Assembly: GCA_031289325.1 (NCBI GenBank)
Contig: JAITPS010000135.1
Coordinates: 1 to 19,575 of the forward strand
Length of the DNA stretch: 19,575 nucleotides
Origin: Candidatus Methanovirga meridionalis
GTDB taxonomy: Archaea > Methanobacteriota > Methanobacteria > Methanobacteriales > Methanobacteriaceae
Direction of reading: 5' to 3'
A model generated the notes under the pieces. It ran no database searches and was not told where the DNA came from. It was given only the letters and a program-made list of their open reading frames with translations. Shown here in pieces: positions 1 through 6,532 of this stretch. Both the position numbers and the translations under genes were made by a program. Numbering within the stretch: position 1 is the stretch's first letter; the number at the start of each line of letters is the position of its first letter.

Positions 1-118
1 TATTTAATTATTATTTATTTAATTATTATTTATTTAATTATTATTTATTTAATTATTATTTATTTAATTATTATTTATTTAATTATTATTTATTTAATTA
101 TTATTTATTTAATTATTA
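1..118. repeat. 15-bp tandem array at the 5' edge
   Basis: The 15-bp unit tatttaattattatt is repeated almost perfectly, with copies starting at 1, 16, 31, 46, 61, 76, 91 and 106 (about 7.9 copies). It runs off the left edge, so its true length is unknown. Rotated, its unit matches the array at 8206-8366 at 13 of 15 positions. It is probably an intergenic minisatellite. Confidence 0.95.
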
Positions 119-323
119 GATTTTTGAGTATATAAATATATAAGTTTTGATAAACTCTTAATAGAATAATTTTTTTAAAAATAAATATTATTAAAAAATA
201 TTAATTTAAAAGAGTTATTTTGGAGTTAAAACTTTACACTCCCAAATTTTTTCAGTTTCAGAAAAAATAATTGTCATATAGTTCGAAAAATTAAAAATTG
301 GACAAACCTCAATCATTTTGATA

Positions 324-380
324 AACTTAACTTGTTAAGTTAGAAAATTTTTGATTTTCTTAAACTTTTTAAAAAAGTTT
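324..380. other. Three consecutive hairpins
   Basis: Three inverted repeats stand side by side: 324-341 (aacttaac, loop tt, gttaagtt), 342-360 (agaaaat, 5-nt loop, attttct) and 362-380 (aaacttttt, one base, aaaaagttt). They could be the end of an upstream transcript, protein-binding palindromes or a structured RNA. AT-rich sequence forms short palindromes by chance, but three perfect ones in 57 bp is notable. Confidence 0.6.
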
Positions 381-384
381 GATA

Positions 385-398
385 GAAACATTTAAATA
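385..398 (+). promoter_or_regulatory. Candidate TATA/BRE promoter without a nearby gene
   Basis: gaaacatttaaata resembles an archaeal promoter: a purine-rich stretch followed by a TTTAAATA TATA box at 391-398. Transcription would begin near 415-420, but the next gene starts at 812. It could give a long leader, drive a small RNA, or be chance in AT-rich DNA. Confidence 0.3.
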
Positions 399-451
399 CT
401 TATAAAATCAAAATTATTTTTAATATTCATTTTGATATTGTGCATTATTAT

Positions 452-477
452 TAATTATTTAAATATTTAAATAATTA
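452..477. repeat. Perfect 26-bp palindrome
   Basis: The sequence reads identically on both strands, centred between 464 and 465, with half-site taattatttaaat. It contains only A and T. It could be a regulator site or a cruciform; there is no direct evidence of function. Confidence 0.7.
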
Positions 478-643
478 TCTAATATTCCTTTATTTATCTA
501 ATATTCCTTTATTTATCAATTCTAATATTCAACATCTGTTGTTTTGAATGTATTCTGTAATATGAATCTATTAGACATGAAATGATTAATATCAGTAATA
601 TCTTTGATATTAAGTTGAATATGGGGTTATTTTGATATTGTGG

Positions 644-679
644 ATGAGACTATCAGTATTAATGAGACTATCAGTATTA
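644..679. repeat. Perfect 18-bp tandem duplication
   Basis: atgagactatcagtatta occurs at 644-661 and again at 662-679 with no mismatch. This unit is of higher complexity than the surrounding AT tracts, so a recent duplication is likely. Confidence 0.9.
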
Positions 680-778
680 TAATTGATATAATATATAGTT
701 CGCATTTATTAGTGTTAATTATAATTGACTTTGTTAATAAAAATATTTAATATAAAAATATTTAATTAGTAACAACAT

Positions 779-788
779 TTATATATAA
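779..788 (+). promoter_or_regulatory. TATA box for the SPOUT gene
   Basis: tttatatataa lies about 25-30 nt upstream of the ATG at 812. At the usual archaeal TATA-to-start distance, transcription would begin at or just before the ATG, and no Shine-Dalgarno sequence is visible. This fits a leaderless or near-leaderless mRNA. Confidence 0.5.
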
Positions 789-811
789 ACAAAAGTGTAA
801 TAGTTTATTAA

Positions 812-1702
812 ATGAAAAAAGTTCAACTATCTGTTTTTTTACCAGATTCATTATTATCAGAAACTAAAGATTTAAAGCTTAAAACTTCTAAAATTGGGAT
901 TATTGGAAGAGCTTTAGCTGTTTTTAATGTAAATAAGATTGTTATTTATGAAGACACGTATGGAAATTCTTTGGGCAATATTAATTCAGATAGAAATGAC
1001 CCCAATAGAAATAATTTAGATAGAAATAGAAGTAGTTTTGATGGAGAGTTTATCTCTAAACTTCTTAAATATATGGATACTCCTCAATATCTTAGAAAAA
1101 GTGTTTTCCCAATTGAATCTGATCTTAAGCATGTGGGAATACTTCCTCCACTCAGAACTCCAAATCATCCTACTGTAGAAAATTTTGAATTAGGTCAATA
1201 TCGACAGGGATTCACTGTTAAAAGGAATAATAAAGGGACATTTGTAGATATTGGGATTGGAAAGTTAGCTTTTTGTAAAGAACAACTCACGGTTAATAAA
1301 ATTTTTAGCTTTAAAGTGATTAAGATAGCTAAAGAAATAATTGTAACACCTGATGCACCAAATGACATATATTGGGGATATGAAGCTTTATATACTCAAA
1401 AAACTCTTAAAAATAGTTTGGAATTAATTAACCCTGATCTTATTTTGATTACAACAAGATATGGGCATGAAATAAATTCTGTTTTCGATGATTTAAAATC
1501 CAAAGCTATTAATTCTAAAAGTGTAGCAATTTTATTTGGAAGTCCATATAATGGAATTTCTGAAACTGTTTGTGAAAGTATTAAAAGTTCCCAATCAGAT
1601 GTTCTTGTGATAAATACTGTTCCTAATCAAGGAACAGAAACTGTTAGAACTGAAGAAGCATTGATTTCAACATTAGCTATTTTAAATATAATGTTACAAT
1701 AA
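812..1702 (+). CDS. SPOUT-class RNA methyltransferase (archaeal DUF171/COG2106 type)
   Basis: A 296-residue protein of the archaeal family represented by MTH1 of Methanothermobacter, a SPOUT-fold putative RNA methyltransferase with an inserted OB-like domain. In the sequence, the N-terminal part (1-50) has the family start KVQLSVFLPDSLL, residues 105-175 look like the inserted beta domain, and 236-296 form the knotted SAM-binding end, with FGSPYNGISE at 242-251 and NTVPNQGTETVRTEEAL at 268-284. Its position just upstream of rpl3 matches Methanothermobacter and suggests an rRNA substrate, which is an inference. Residues about 51-78 form an Asn/Asp/Arg-rich low-complexity insertion where relatives have a short linker. 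The start is supported by the homologous N-terminus and the upstream TATA box. Confidence 0.88.
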   Translation: MKKVQLSVFLPDSLLSETKDLKLKTSKIGIIGRALAVFNVNKIVIYEDTYGNSLGNINSDRNDPNRNNLDRNRSSFDGEFISKLLKYMDTPQYLRKSVFPIESDLKHVGILPPLRTPNHPTVENFELGQYRQGFTVKRNNKGTFVDIGIGKLAFCKEQLTVNKIFSFKVIKIAKEIIVTPDAPNDIYWGYEALYTQKTLKNSLELINPDLILITTRYGHEINSVFDDLKSKAINSKSVAILFGSPYNGISETVCESIKSSQSDVLVINTVPNQGTETVRTEEALISTLAILNIMLQ

Positions 1703-1752
1703 TTAGTAATATAATATAAATTAAGAGGTTATATTAACTTTTATTAAATATT

Positions 1753-1872
1753 CAATGCTGTCAACTTAAGAATTTTTGATTAAAATTTCTATCTAAAATC
1801 TTGTTTAGGTAAAATCCATTTTTAATTTCAATCCAAGTTTAAAAAAATAATTTTTTTAAGCTGACAGCATTG
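1753..1872. mobile_element. MITE-like 120-bp element with terminal inverted repeats and target duplication
   Basis: The ends are inverted repeats of 17 bp with one mismatch: caatgctgtcaacttaa (1753-1769) and ttaagctgacagcattg (1856-1872). The element is flanked on both sides by the identical 10-mer attaaatatt (1743-1752 and 1873-1882), as expected of a target-site duplication. No transposase is encoded, and the interior is AT-rich. This fits a non-autonomous insertion. A long hairpin or terminator is the alternative, but it would not explain the direct flank. Confidence 0.6.
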
Positions 1873-2000
1873 ATTAAATATTTTAAAATTATTTTATAGT
1901 ATCTTTGATAAAGTTCTTAATAAATAATTCTTTAGTTTTTAATAAATAATTCTTTTTAAAATTATTCTTTTTAAAATTAAATATTATTAAAAAATATTAA

Positions 2001-2116
2001 TTTAAAATTAATTATATTAATTAAAATAAGTTTATATTATTATAAAAATAAGATTAGATTATTATAAAATTTAAAATTAATTATATTAATTAAAATAAGT
2101 TTATATTATTATAAAA
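2001..2116. repeat. 47-bp direct repeat
   Basis: Bases 2001-2047 and 2070-2116 are identical (offset 69 bp), separated by a 22-bp spacer. It is another product of local duplication in the rpl3 upstream region. Confidence 0.9.
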
Positions 2117-2641
2117 TTTAAAATCATGGATTTTTATAAATTAATATCTAAATAAATTTCTAAATAAATTAATATCTAAAATTAAATAATTTAATTAATA
2201 TTTAAAATTAAACAATTTAATAAAAAAATTTATCATCAAAATTTAAGAACTTTTTCATAATGACTATAGTTTGTTTTCATAGAAAATTAATTTTTTAAAT
2301 TTAATATTTAAAAACTATTAAAAATTTAAATGAAAATAAATTTCATTGTAAAAATATATTTTATTTAGAATTTAAATTAATAAAAATAAATTAATATTTA
2401 TTAAAATAATGTTTTATTGTAAAAAATTGTTATAAATAATGTTGTTATAATAATAAAAAAATAATATAATCAGTTGTTATAAATAACTAAATTACCGTTG
2501 TTATAAAATAAATATAAATCGTTTTTATAAAATAAATATATAATGTTCTAATTTACGAGATCTTATACTTATTTATATGAATGTAGTAATTTGAGAATAG
2601 AATCTTATAATACATGAAATTAATTTCTAAAGTCAATTATG

Positions 2642-2649
2642 TTTAAATA
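2642..2649 (+). promoter_or_regulatory. Possible TATA box of the ribosomal operon
   Basis: tttaaata lies about 75 nt before the rpl3 start and would place the transcript start near 2670, giving a leader of about 50 nt with the Shine-Dalgarno site. Other TATA-like strings occur nearby (for example tttatatg at 2571), so the choice is uncertain. Confidence 0.25.
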
Positions 2650-2712
2650 AAACGATATTAATTTATGAATAAATTGTTAAGAATAATTAATTAAGGATGT
2701 TTTTAAAAATAA

Positions 2713-2718
2713 GGAGGT
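2713..2718 (+). promoter_or_regulatory. Strong Shine-Dalgarno site of rpl3
   Basis: ggaggt with 6 nt to the ATG at 2725 is a full match to the methanogen anti-Shine-Dalgarno sequence. Confidence 0.85.
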
Positions 2719-2724
2719 AAATTA

Positions 2725-3735
2725 ATGACAAGACATCATCAACCAAGAAAAGGGTCTGTTGCTTATAGTCCACGAAAAAGATCTGCTAAAGAGACACCAA
2801 GAATTAAATCATGGCCTAAAAATGATCAACCAAAACTTTTGGGATTTGCTGGATATAAAGTGGGTATGACTCATTTGATGATAGTAGATAATGAAAAAAA
2901 TTCACCTACTGAGGGAATGGAAATATCTACTGCTGCAACCGTTTTAGAAGTACCACCTGTTGTTATAATGGGTGTAAGAGCTTATGAAAAAGATACTAAA
3001 GAATTTAAAGTTATAACTGAAGTAATTGCAGATGATTTAGATGAAACTCTTTCACGGAAAATATCACTTCCTAAGAGTTATAATAAATCTGAAGCAATTA
3101 CAAAGATTAGGGATGCTTTAGATTACACAGCCGAAATAAAAATTTTAGTACATACTAATCCTAAGTTAACAAGTCTGCCTAAGAAGAAACCTGAGATATT
3201 TGAATGTGGAATTGGTGGAAAAACTATAGAAGAAAAACTAAATACTGCTATTGAATTATTGGGCAAGGAAATTAGAGCAAGTGATGTTTTATCAGAAGGT
3301 CAATTTGTTGATTCAATTGCTGTTACTAAAGGTAAAGGATTCCAAGGACCTGTTAAAAGATTTGGAGTCAGAATTCAGTATGGAAAAGCTGCAAGAAGTA
3401 GTAAAGGAAGGCATGTCGGATCAATTGGACCATGGTCACCTTCAAGAACTATGTGGACTGTTGCACAGGCAGGTCAAATGGGATATCATAAAAGAACTGA
3501 ATTCAATAAGAAAATTTTGAAAATTGGAGATGTTTCTCAAGTGGATGAAGTAAATCCTGATGGTGGATTTATTAAATATGGTCTTCTTAAGAACGATTTC
3601 ATTTTAGTTAAAGGTTCTCTTCCAGGACCAAGTAAAAGGTTAGTTATCCTTAGAGAAGCTATAAGATATAATGGTAAATTAAATGAAGCACCTCAAATAA
3701 ATTATATTAGTACAAAATCTAAACAAGGTGTCTAA
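2725..3735 (+). CDS. rpl3: Ribosomal protein uL3
   Basis: Large-subunit protein uL3 (336 residues, archaeal/eukaryotic long form), which binds 23S rRNA early in assembly and sends an extension toward the peptidyl transferase centre. The N-terminus RKGSVAYSPRKR and LGFAGYKVGMTHLM (residues 39-52) are the archaeal signature. The region around residues 200-225 (VTKGKGFQGPVKRFGVR) and the following GRHVGSIGPWSPSR (228-241) match the central extension, and the C-terminal part has GSLPGPSKRLVILREA. It is the first gene of the compact operon and uL4 follows after 16 nt. The start is fixed by the GGAGGT site and family N-terminus. Confidence 0.98.
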   Translation: MTRHHQPRKGSVAYSPRKRSAKETPRIKSWPKNDQPKLLGFAGYKVGMTHLMIVDNEKNSPTEGMEISTAATVLEVPPVVIMGVRAYEKDTKEFKVITEVIADDLDETLSRKISLPKSYNKSEAITKIRDALDYTAEIKILVHTNPKLTSLPKKKPEIFECGIGGKTIEEKLNTAIELLGKEIRASDVLSEGQFVDSIAVTKGKGFQGPVKRFGVRIQYGKAARSSKGRHVGSIGPWSPSRTMWTVAQAGQMGYHKRTEFNKKILKIGDVSQVDEVNPDGGFIKYGLLKNDFILVKGSLPGPSKRLVILREAIRYNGKLNEAPQINYISTKSKQGV

Positions 3736-3751
3736 CTTATAAAGTGATAAA

Positions 3752-4516
3752 ATGAAGGTTAATGTTTATTCTATTGAATCTGAAGTTAAAGGAGAAATTG
3801 ATTTACCTGCTATTTTTAATGAAGAATTTAGACCAGATCTTATTAAGAGAGCTGTTATTTCTTCACAGACAGCAAGAATACAACCATGGGGTCCTAATCC
3901 TATGGCTGGTAAAAGAACATCTGCTGAATCTTGGGGTTCTGGTAGAGGAGAAGCTATGGTTCCAAGGATTAAAAATGGTTCAAGAGCAGCATTTATTCCA
4001 AATGCTGTGGGTGGTAGAAAAGCACATCCACCAAGACCTCAGAAGAAGTATAAGGAAAAAATTAATATTAAAGAAAGAAGGTTTGCTATAAGATCAGCTA
4101 TTGCCGCAACTACAAATTCTGAACTTGTTATAAATAGAGGTCACAAAATAGAAAATGTAAAACAATTACCTTTAATTGTTGAAGATGAGTTATCCACCAT
4201 TAAAAAAACTAAAGATACTCGTGAAGTATTTCAAAAATTAGGTTTATATGATGATATTGAAAGAGCTAAAAAAGGAAGACATATCAAAGCAGGTAAAGGT
4301 AAAATGAGAGGAAGAAAATATAGAAATCCTAAAGGACCTTTAATAGTTGTAGCTAAAGATAAAGGAATAGGATTAGGTGGAAGAAATCATGCTGGTGTTG
4401 ATGTGGTTTCTGCTCGAAACTTAAATGCTGAATTATTAGCCCCAGGTACTCAACCAGGTAGATTAACCATATTTACTACTTCTGCTGTAGAACAATTAGG
4501 AGGCTTATTCCAATAG
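3752..4516 (+). CDS. rpl4: Ribosomal protein uL4
   Basis: Large-subunit protein uL4 (254 residues, usual archaeal length), whose long loop helps line the constriction of the nascent-peptide exit tunnel. The conserved loop is visible at about residues 45-95: PWGPNPMAGKRTSAESWGSG followed by GGRKAHPPRP (residues 87-96). The C-terminal half has GKGKMRGRKYRNPKGPLIVV and a typical LAPGTQPGRLTIFT end. A gtgat ribosome site at 3744-3748 precedes the ATG by 3 nt. It is co-directional with and close to rpl3. The next gene, uL23, starts 110 nt later. Confidence 0.98.
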   Translation: MKVNVYSIESEVKGEIDLPAIFNEEFRPDLIKRAVISSQTARIQPWGPNPMAGKRTSAESWGSGRGEAMVPRIKNGSRAAFIPNAVGGRKAHPPRPQKKYKEKINIKERRFAIRSAIAATTNSELVINRGHKIENVKQLPLIVEDELSTIKKTKDTREVFQKLGLYDDIERAKKGRHIKAGKGKMRGRKYRNPKGPLIVVAKDKGIGLGGRNHAGVDVVSARNLNAELLAPGTQPGRLTIFTTSAVEQLGGLFQ

Positions 4517-4626
4517 CTATTAACTCAATACATAATAAAACTATAATAAACAAGTGATAGTTATAAAGATATTTATTGTTTTAATTGTTATGTATAATTG
4601 GAAAGTTATTAATAAAGGTGAAATTT

Positions 4627-4887
4627 ATGGATTCATATTCAATAATGATTAGGCCCCATGTTACAGAGAAGACAAGGAATCTAATCGATGAAAATAATGT
4701 AATTGCTTTTGTTGTTTTAAGAAAAAGCAACAAGAAAGAGATTAAAAGAGCTTTTAAACTCATGTTTGAAGAAGAAGTTGAAAGTATCAATACTCATATA
4801 AACTCCAAAGGTTTAAAAATAGCTTTTATTAAACTTTTTGAAGAAGGTAAAGCAGAAAATGTTGCTACTAAAATGGGAGTATTCTAA
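4627..4887 (+). CDS. rpl23: Ribosomal protein uL23
   Basis: Large-subunit protein uL23 (86 residues, usual archaeal size), which sits at the tunnel exit and is a docking point for signal recognition particle and the Sec channel. The family pattern is MIRPHVTEKTRNLIDENN near the start, then a lysine-rich stretch and VESINTHINSKGLKIAFIKL. The reading frame is open further upstream to an ATG at 4585, but the ribosome site aggtga at 4616-4621, 5 nt before the ATG at 4627, and the family N-terminus favour 4627. The 110-nt gap after uL4 contains no visible gene. Confidence 0.96.
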   Translation: MDSYSIMIRPHVTEKTRNLIDENNVIAFVVLRKSNKKEIKRAFKLMFEEEVESINTHINSKGLKIAFIKLFEEGKAENVATKMGVF

Positions 4888-4901
4888 TTGGAGGATTTTT
4901 C

Positions 4902-5627
4902 ATGGGAAAACGTTTAATACATCAAAGAAGAGGTAGAGGAACACCTCGATATCGTAGTGCTTCTCATCGTTTTAAAGATAAAATAAGATATAGAATATAT
5001 GATGAAATAGAGAAAGAGGGAGTTTTAAGAGCTAAAGTTATAGATATTGTTCATGATCCTGGAAGAACTGCACCTCTTGCAAATCTTAAATTTGAAAATG
5101 GTGAGAAAAGATATATTTTAGCTCCAGAAAGTATTCAAGTTGATGATGATATAGAATATGGTGTTTCAGCTTCAATAAATTTAGGTAATACATTACCTTT
5201 AAGTGAAATTCCAGAAGGAACTCCAATTTATGATATTGAAAATGTACCTGGTGATGGAGGACGGTTTGTTAGGTCTTCAGGAACTTATGCTTCTTTAATT
5301 ACTCGTGATTCTGATAAAGCAGTTATTGAACTACCTTCAGGAGAATTAAAATCTTTTAACCTTAGCTGTAGAGCTACTATTGGTGTAGTTGCAGGTGGAG
5401 GAAGAAAAGAAAAACCATTTCTTAAAGCAGGAGCAAGATGGCATGCATTTAAAGCTAAAGGTAAGATTCCAATGACTGTTAGAGGAGTAGCTATGAATGC
5501 CGTTGATCACCCTCATGGTGGAGGAAATAGGCAGCATCCTGGACGACCAACAACTGTTTCAAGACACGCACCTCCAGGAAGAAAAGTAGGATCCATTGCA
5601 GCTAAACGGACTGGAAAAAGAAGATAA
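4902..5627 (+). CDS. rpl2: Ribosomal protein uL2
   Basis: Large-subunit protein uL2 (241 residues), which contacts the peptidyl transferase region and an intersubunit bridge. The N-terminus MGKRLIHQRRGRGTPRYR is archaeal. The SH3-like and KOW-like core spans roughly residues 80-165. The near-invariant HPHGGG motif, with its functionally important histidine, is at residues 203-208, in NAVDHPHGGGNRQHPG, followed by a basic tail. A ggaggattt site precedes the ATG, and uS19 follows after 15 nt. The conserved core is complete. Confidence 0.98.
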   Translation: MGKRLIHQRRGRGTPRYRSASHRFKDKIRYRIYDEIEKEGVLRAKVIDIVHDPGRTAPLANLKFENGEKRYILAPESIQVDDDIEYGVSASINLGNTLPLSEIPEGTPIYDIENVPGDGGRFVRSSGTYASLITRDSDKAVIELPSGELKSFNLSCRATIGVVAGGGRKEKPFLKAGARWHAFKAKGKIPMTVRGVAMNAVDHPHGGGNRQHPGRPTTVSRHAPPGRKVGSIAAKRTGKRR

Positions 5628-5642
5628 TTAGGATGTGACTTA

Positions 5643-6053
5643 TTGGCAAGGAAAGTATTTAAATATAAAGGATATGAATTAGAAGAACTTCAAAAAATGT
5701 CTTTAGAGGACTTAGCTAAATTATTGCCTGCAAGACAAAGAAGATCTTTAAAGAGAGGATTTTTATCAAGACAGCAAAATGTTATTGATAAAATGAGAAA
5801 GCTAAATAAAAATGAGAAGAAGGATGGAAAACCCGTGGTTATAAAAACCCATTGTAGAGATATGATTGTACTTCCAGAAATGATAGGTACAACTTTTGGA
5901 ATATACAATGGCAAAGAATTTGTTCAAGTTACATTTACTCCAGAAATGATTGGATCTTATTTTGGAGAATTTGCACCTACAAGAGTGAGAGTTCAGCATG
6001 GTGATCCAGGTATGGGAGCTACAAGATCTTCAATGTTTGTACCTCTTAAATAG
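5643..6053 (+). CDS. rps19: Ribosomal protein uS19
   Basis: Small-subunit head protein uS19 (136 residues, usual archaeal length), which works beside uS13 near the tRNAs. The C-terminal two thirds carry the family core: RDMIVLPEMIGTTFGIYNGK and PEMIGSYFGEFAPTR, then the flexible basic tail. Translation appears to start at TTG (5643), preceded by an aggatgtgac ribosome site, giving the expected M-ARKVFKYKGYE N-terminus. The stop codon overlaps the ribosome site of uL22. Confidence 0.97.
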   Translation: MARKVFKYKGYELEELQKMSLEDLAKLLPARQRRSLKRGFLSRQQNVIDKMRKLNKNEKKDGKPVVIKTHCRDMIVLPEMIGTTFGIYNGKEFVQVTFTPEMIGSYFGEFAPTRVRVQHGDPGMGATRSSMFVPLK

Positions 6054-6064
6054 GAGATTATATC

Positions 6065-6532
6065 ATGGGAAATAAATATGCTTATAATGGGATTGATAAC
6101 CCTAAAACAGCTTGTGCGATGGCAAAAACTCTTAAAATTTCTCCTAAACATTCTGTTGAAATTTGTAGGGAAATAAGAGGAATGAAACTCAGTAAAGCTA
6201 AAGATTATTTGGTTGATGTTATTGAAATGAAGAAAGCAATACCTTTTAAAAGACATAATAAGAAAGTTGGGCATAGAAAAGGATTAAAAGGATGGCCTAC
6301 AGGTAGATACCCTGTTAAAGCTTCTAAGTCAATATTAGATGTTTTAGAAAGTGCAGAAGCAAATGCTGAGTACAAAGGTCTAAATACTGAAAATCTATTT
6401 ATTGAACATATCTCAAGTCATAGAGGAATAATTATTAGAGGATTTATTCCAAGAGCTTTTGGAAGGTCAACACCATTTAATACACCAACAACTCATATTC
6501 AGGTGGTTGTAATGGAGGAACAAAATGATTGA
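6065..6532 (+). CDS. rpl22: Ribosomal protein uL22
   Basis: Large-subunit protein uL22 (155 residues, archaeal long form), whose beta-hairpin loop reaches into the exit tunnel opposite uL4. Conserved parts are the helical core KISPKHSVEICREIRGMKLSK-like stretch at about residues 24-45 (here shown only as its pattern), VGHRKGLKGWPTGRYPVKAS at about 68-87, and the hairpin near IRGFIPRAFGRSTPFN (124-139). The ribosome site ggagat lies on the end of rps19. The last 8 nt overlap the start of rps3, which suggests translational coupling. Confidence 0.97.
   Translation: MGNKYAYNGIDNPKTACAMAKTLKISPKHSVEICREIRGMKLSKAKDYLVDVIEMKKAIPFKRHNKKVGHRKGLKGWPTGRYPVKASKSILDVLESAEANAEYKGLNTENLFIEHISSHRGIIIRGFIPRAFGRSTPFNTPTTHIQVVVMEEQND

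Larger units (their letters stand above)
119..778. other. Gene-free AT-rich region upstream of the SPOUT gene
   Basis: No convincing reading frame or tRNA is visible. The stretch holds three adjacent hairpins (324-380), a TATA-like element (391-398), a 26-bp palindrome (452-477), a 19-bp duplication near 478-515, a perfect 18-bp tandem duplication at 644-661 and 662-679, and a 14-mer attttgatattgtg found twice exactly 200 bp apart (429-442 and 629-642). It is probably regulatory or spacer DNA; a non-coding RNA is possible but unproven. Confidence 0.6.
1703..2712. other. One-kilobase gene-free region before rpl3
   Basis: No supported gene. It contains the MITE-like element at 1753-1872, a 17-bp duplication near 1917-1955, a 30-mer at 1978-2007 identical to 182-211, and a 47-bp direct repeat (2001-2047 and 2070-2116). 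Several gttgttataa-type short repeats lie between 2415 and 2530. From about 2540 the sequence is less repetitive and is the likely promoter and leader region of the ribosomal operon. Confidence 0.7.

Noticed and set aside
1..135. Open frame through the left array (repeat of YLIII) ending at a TAA at 133-135, as a possible end of a hydrophobic protein
   Set aside because: A 15-bp AT-only unit is open in two frames by chance, and there is no start, ribosome site or non-repeat coding sequence to support it.
4585..4626. N-terminal extension of uL23 from the ATG at 4585
   Set aside because: The ribosome site at 4616-4621 and the family N-terminus both point to 4627, and the 14 extra residues do not resemble uL23.
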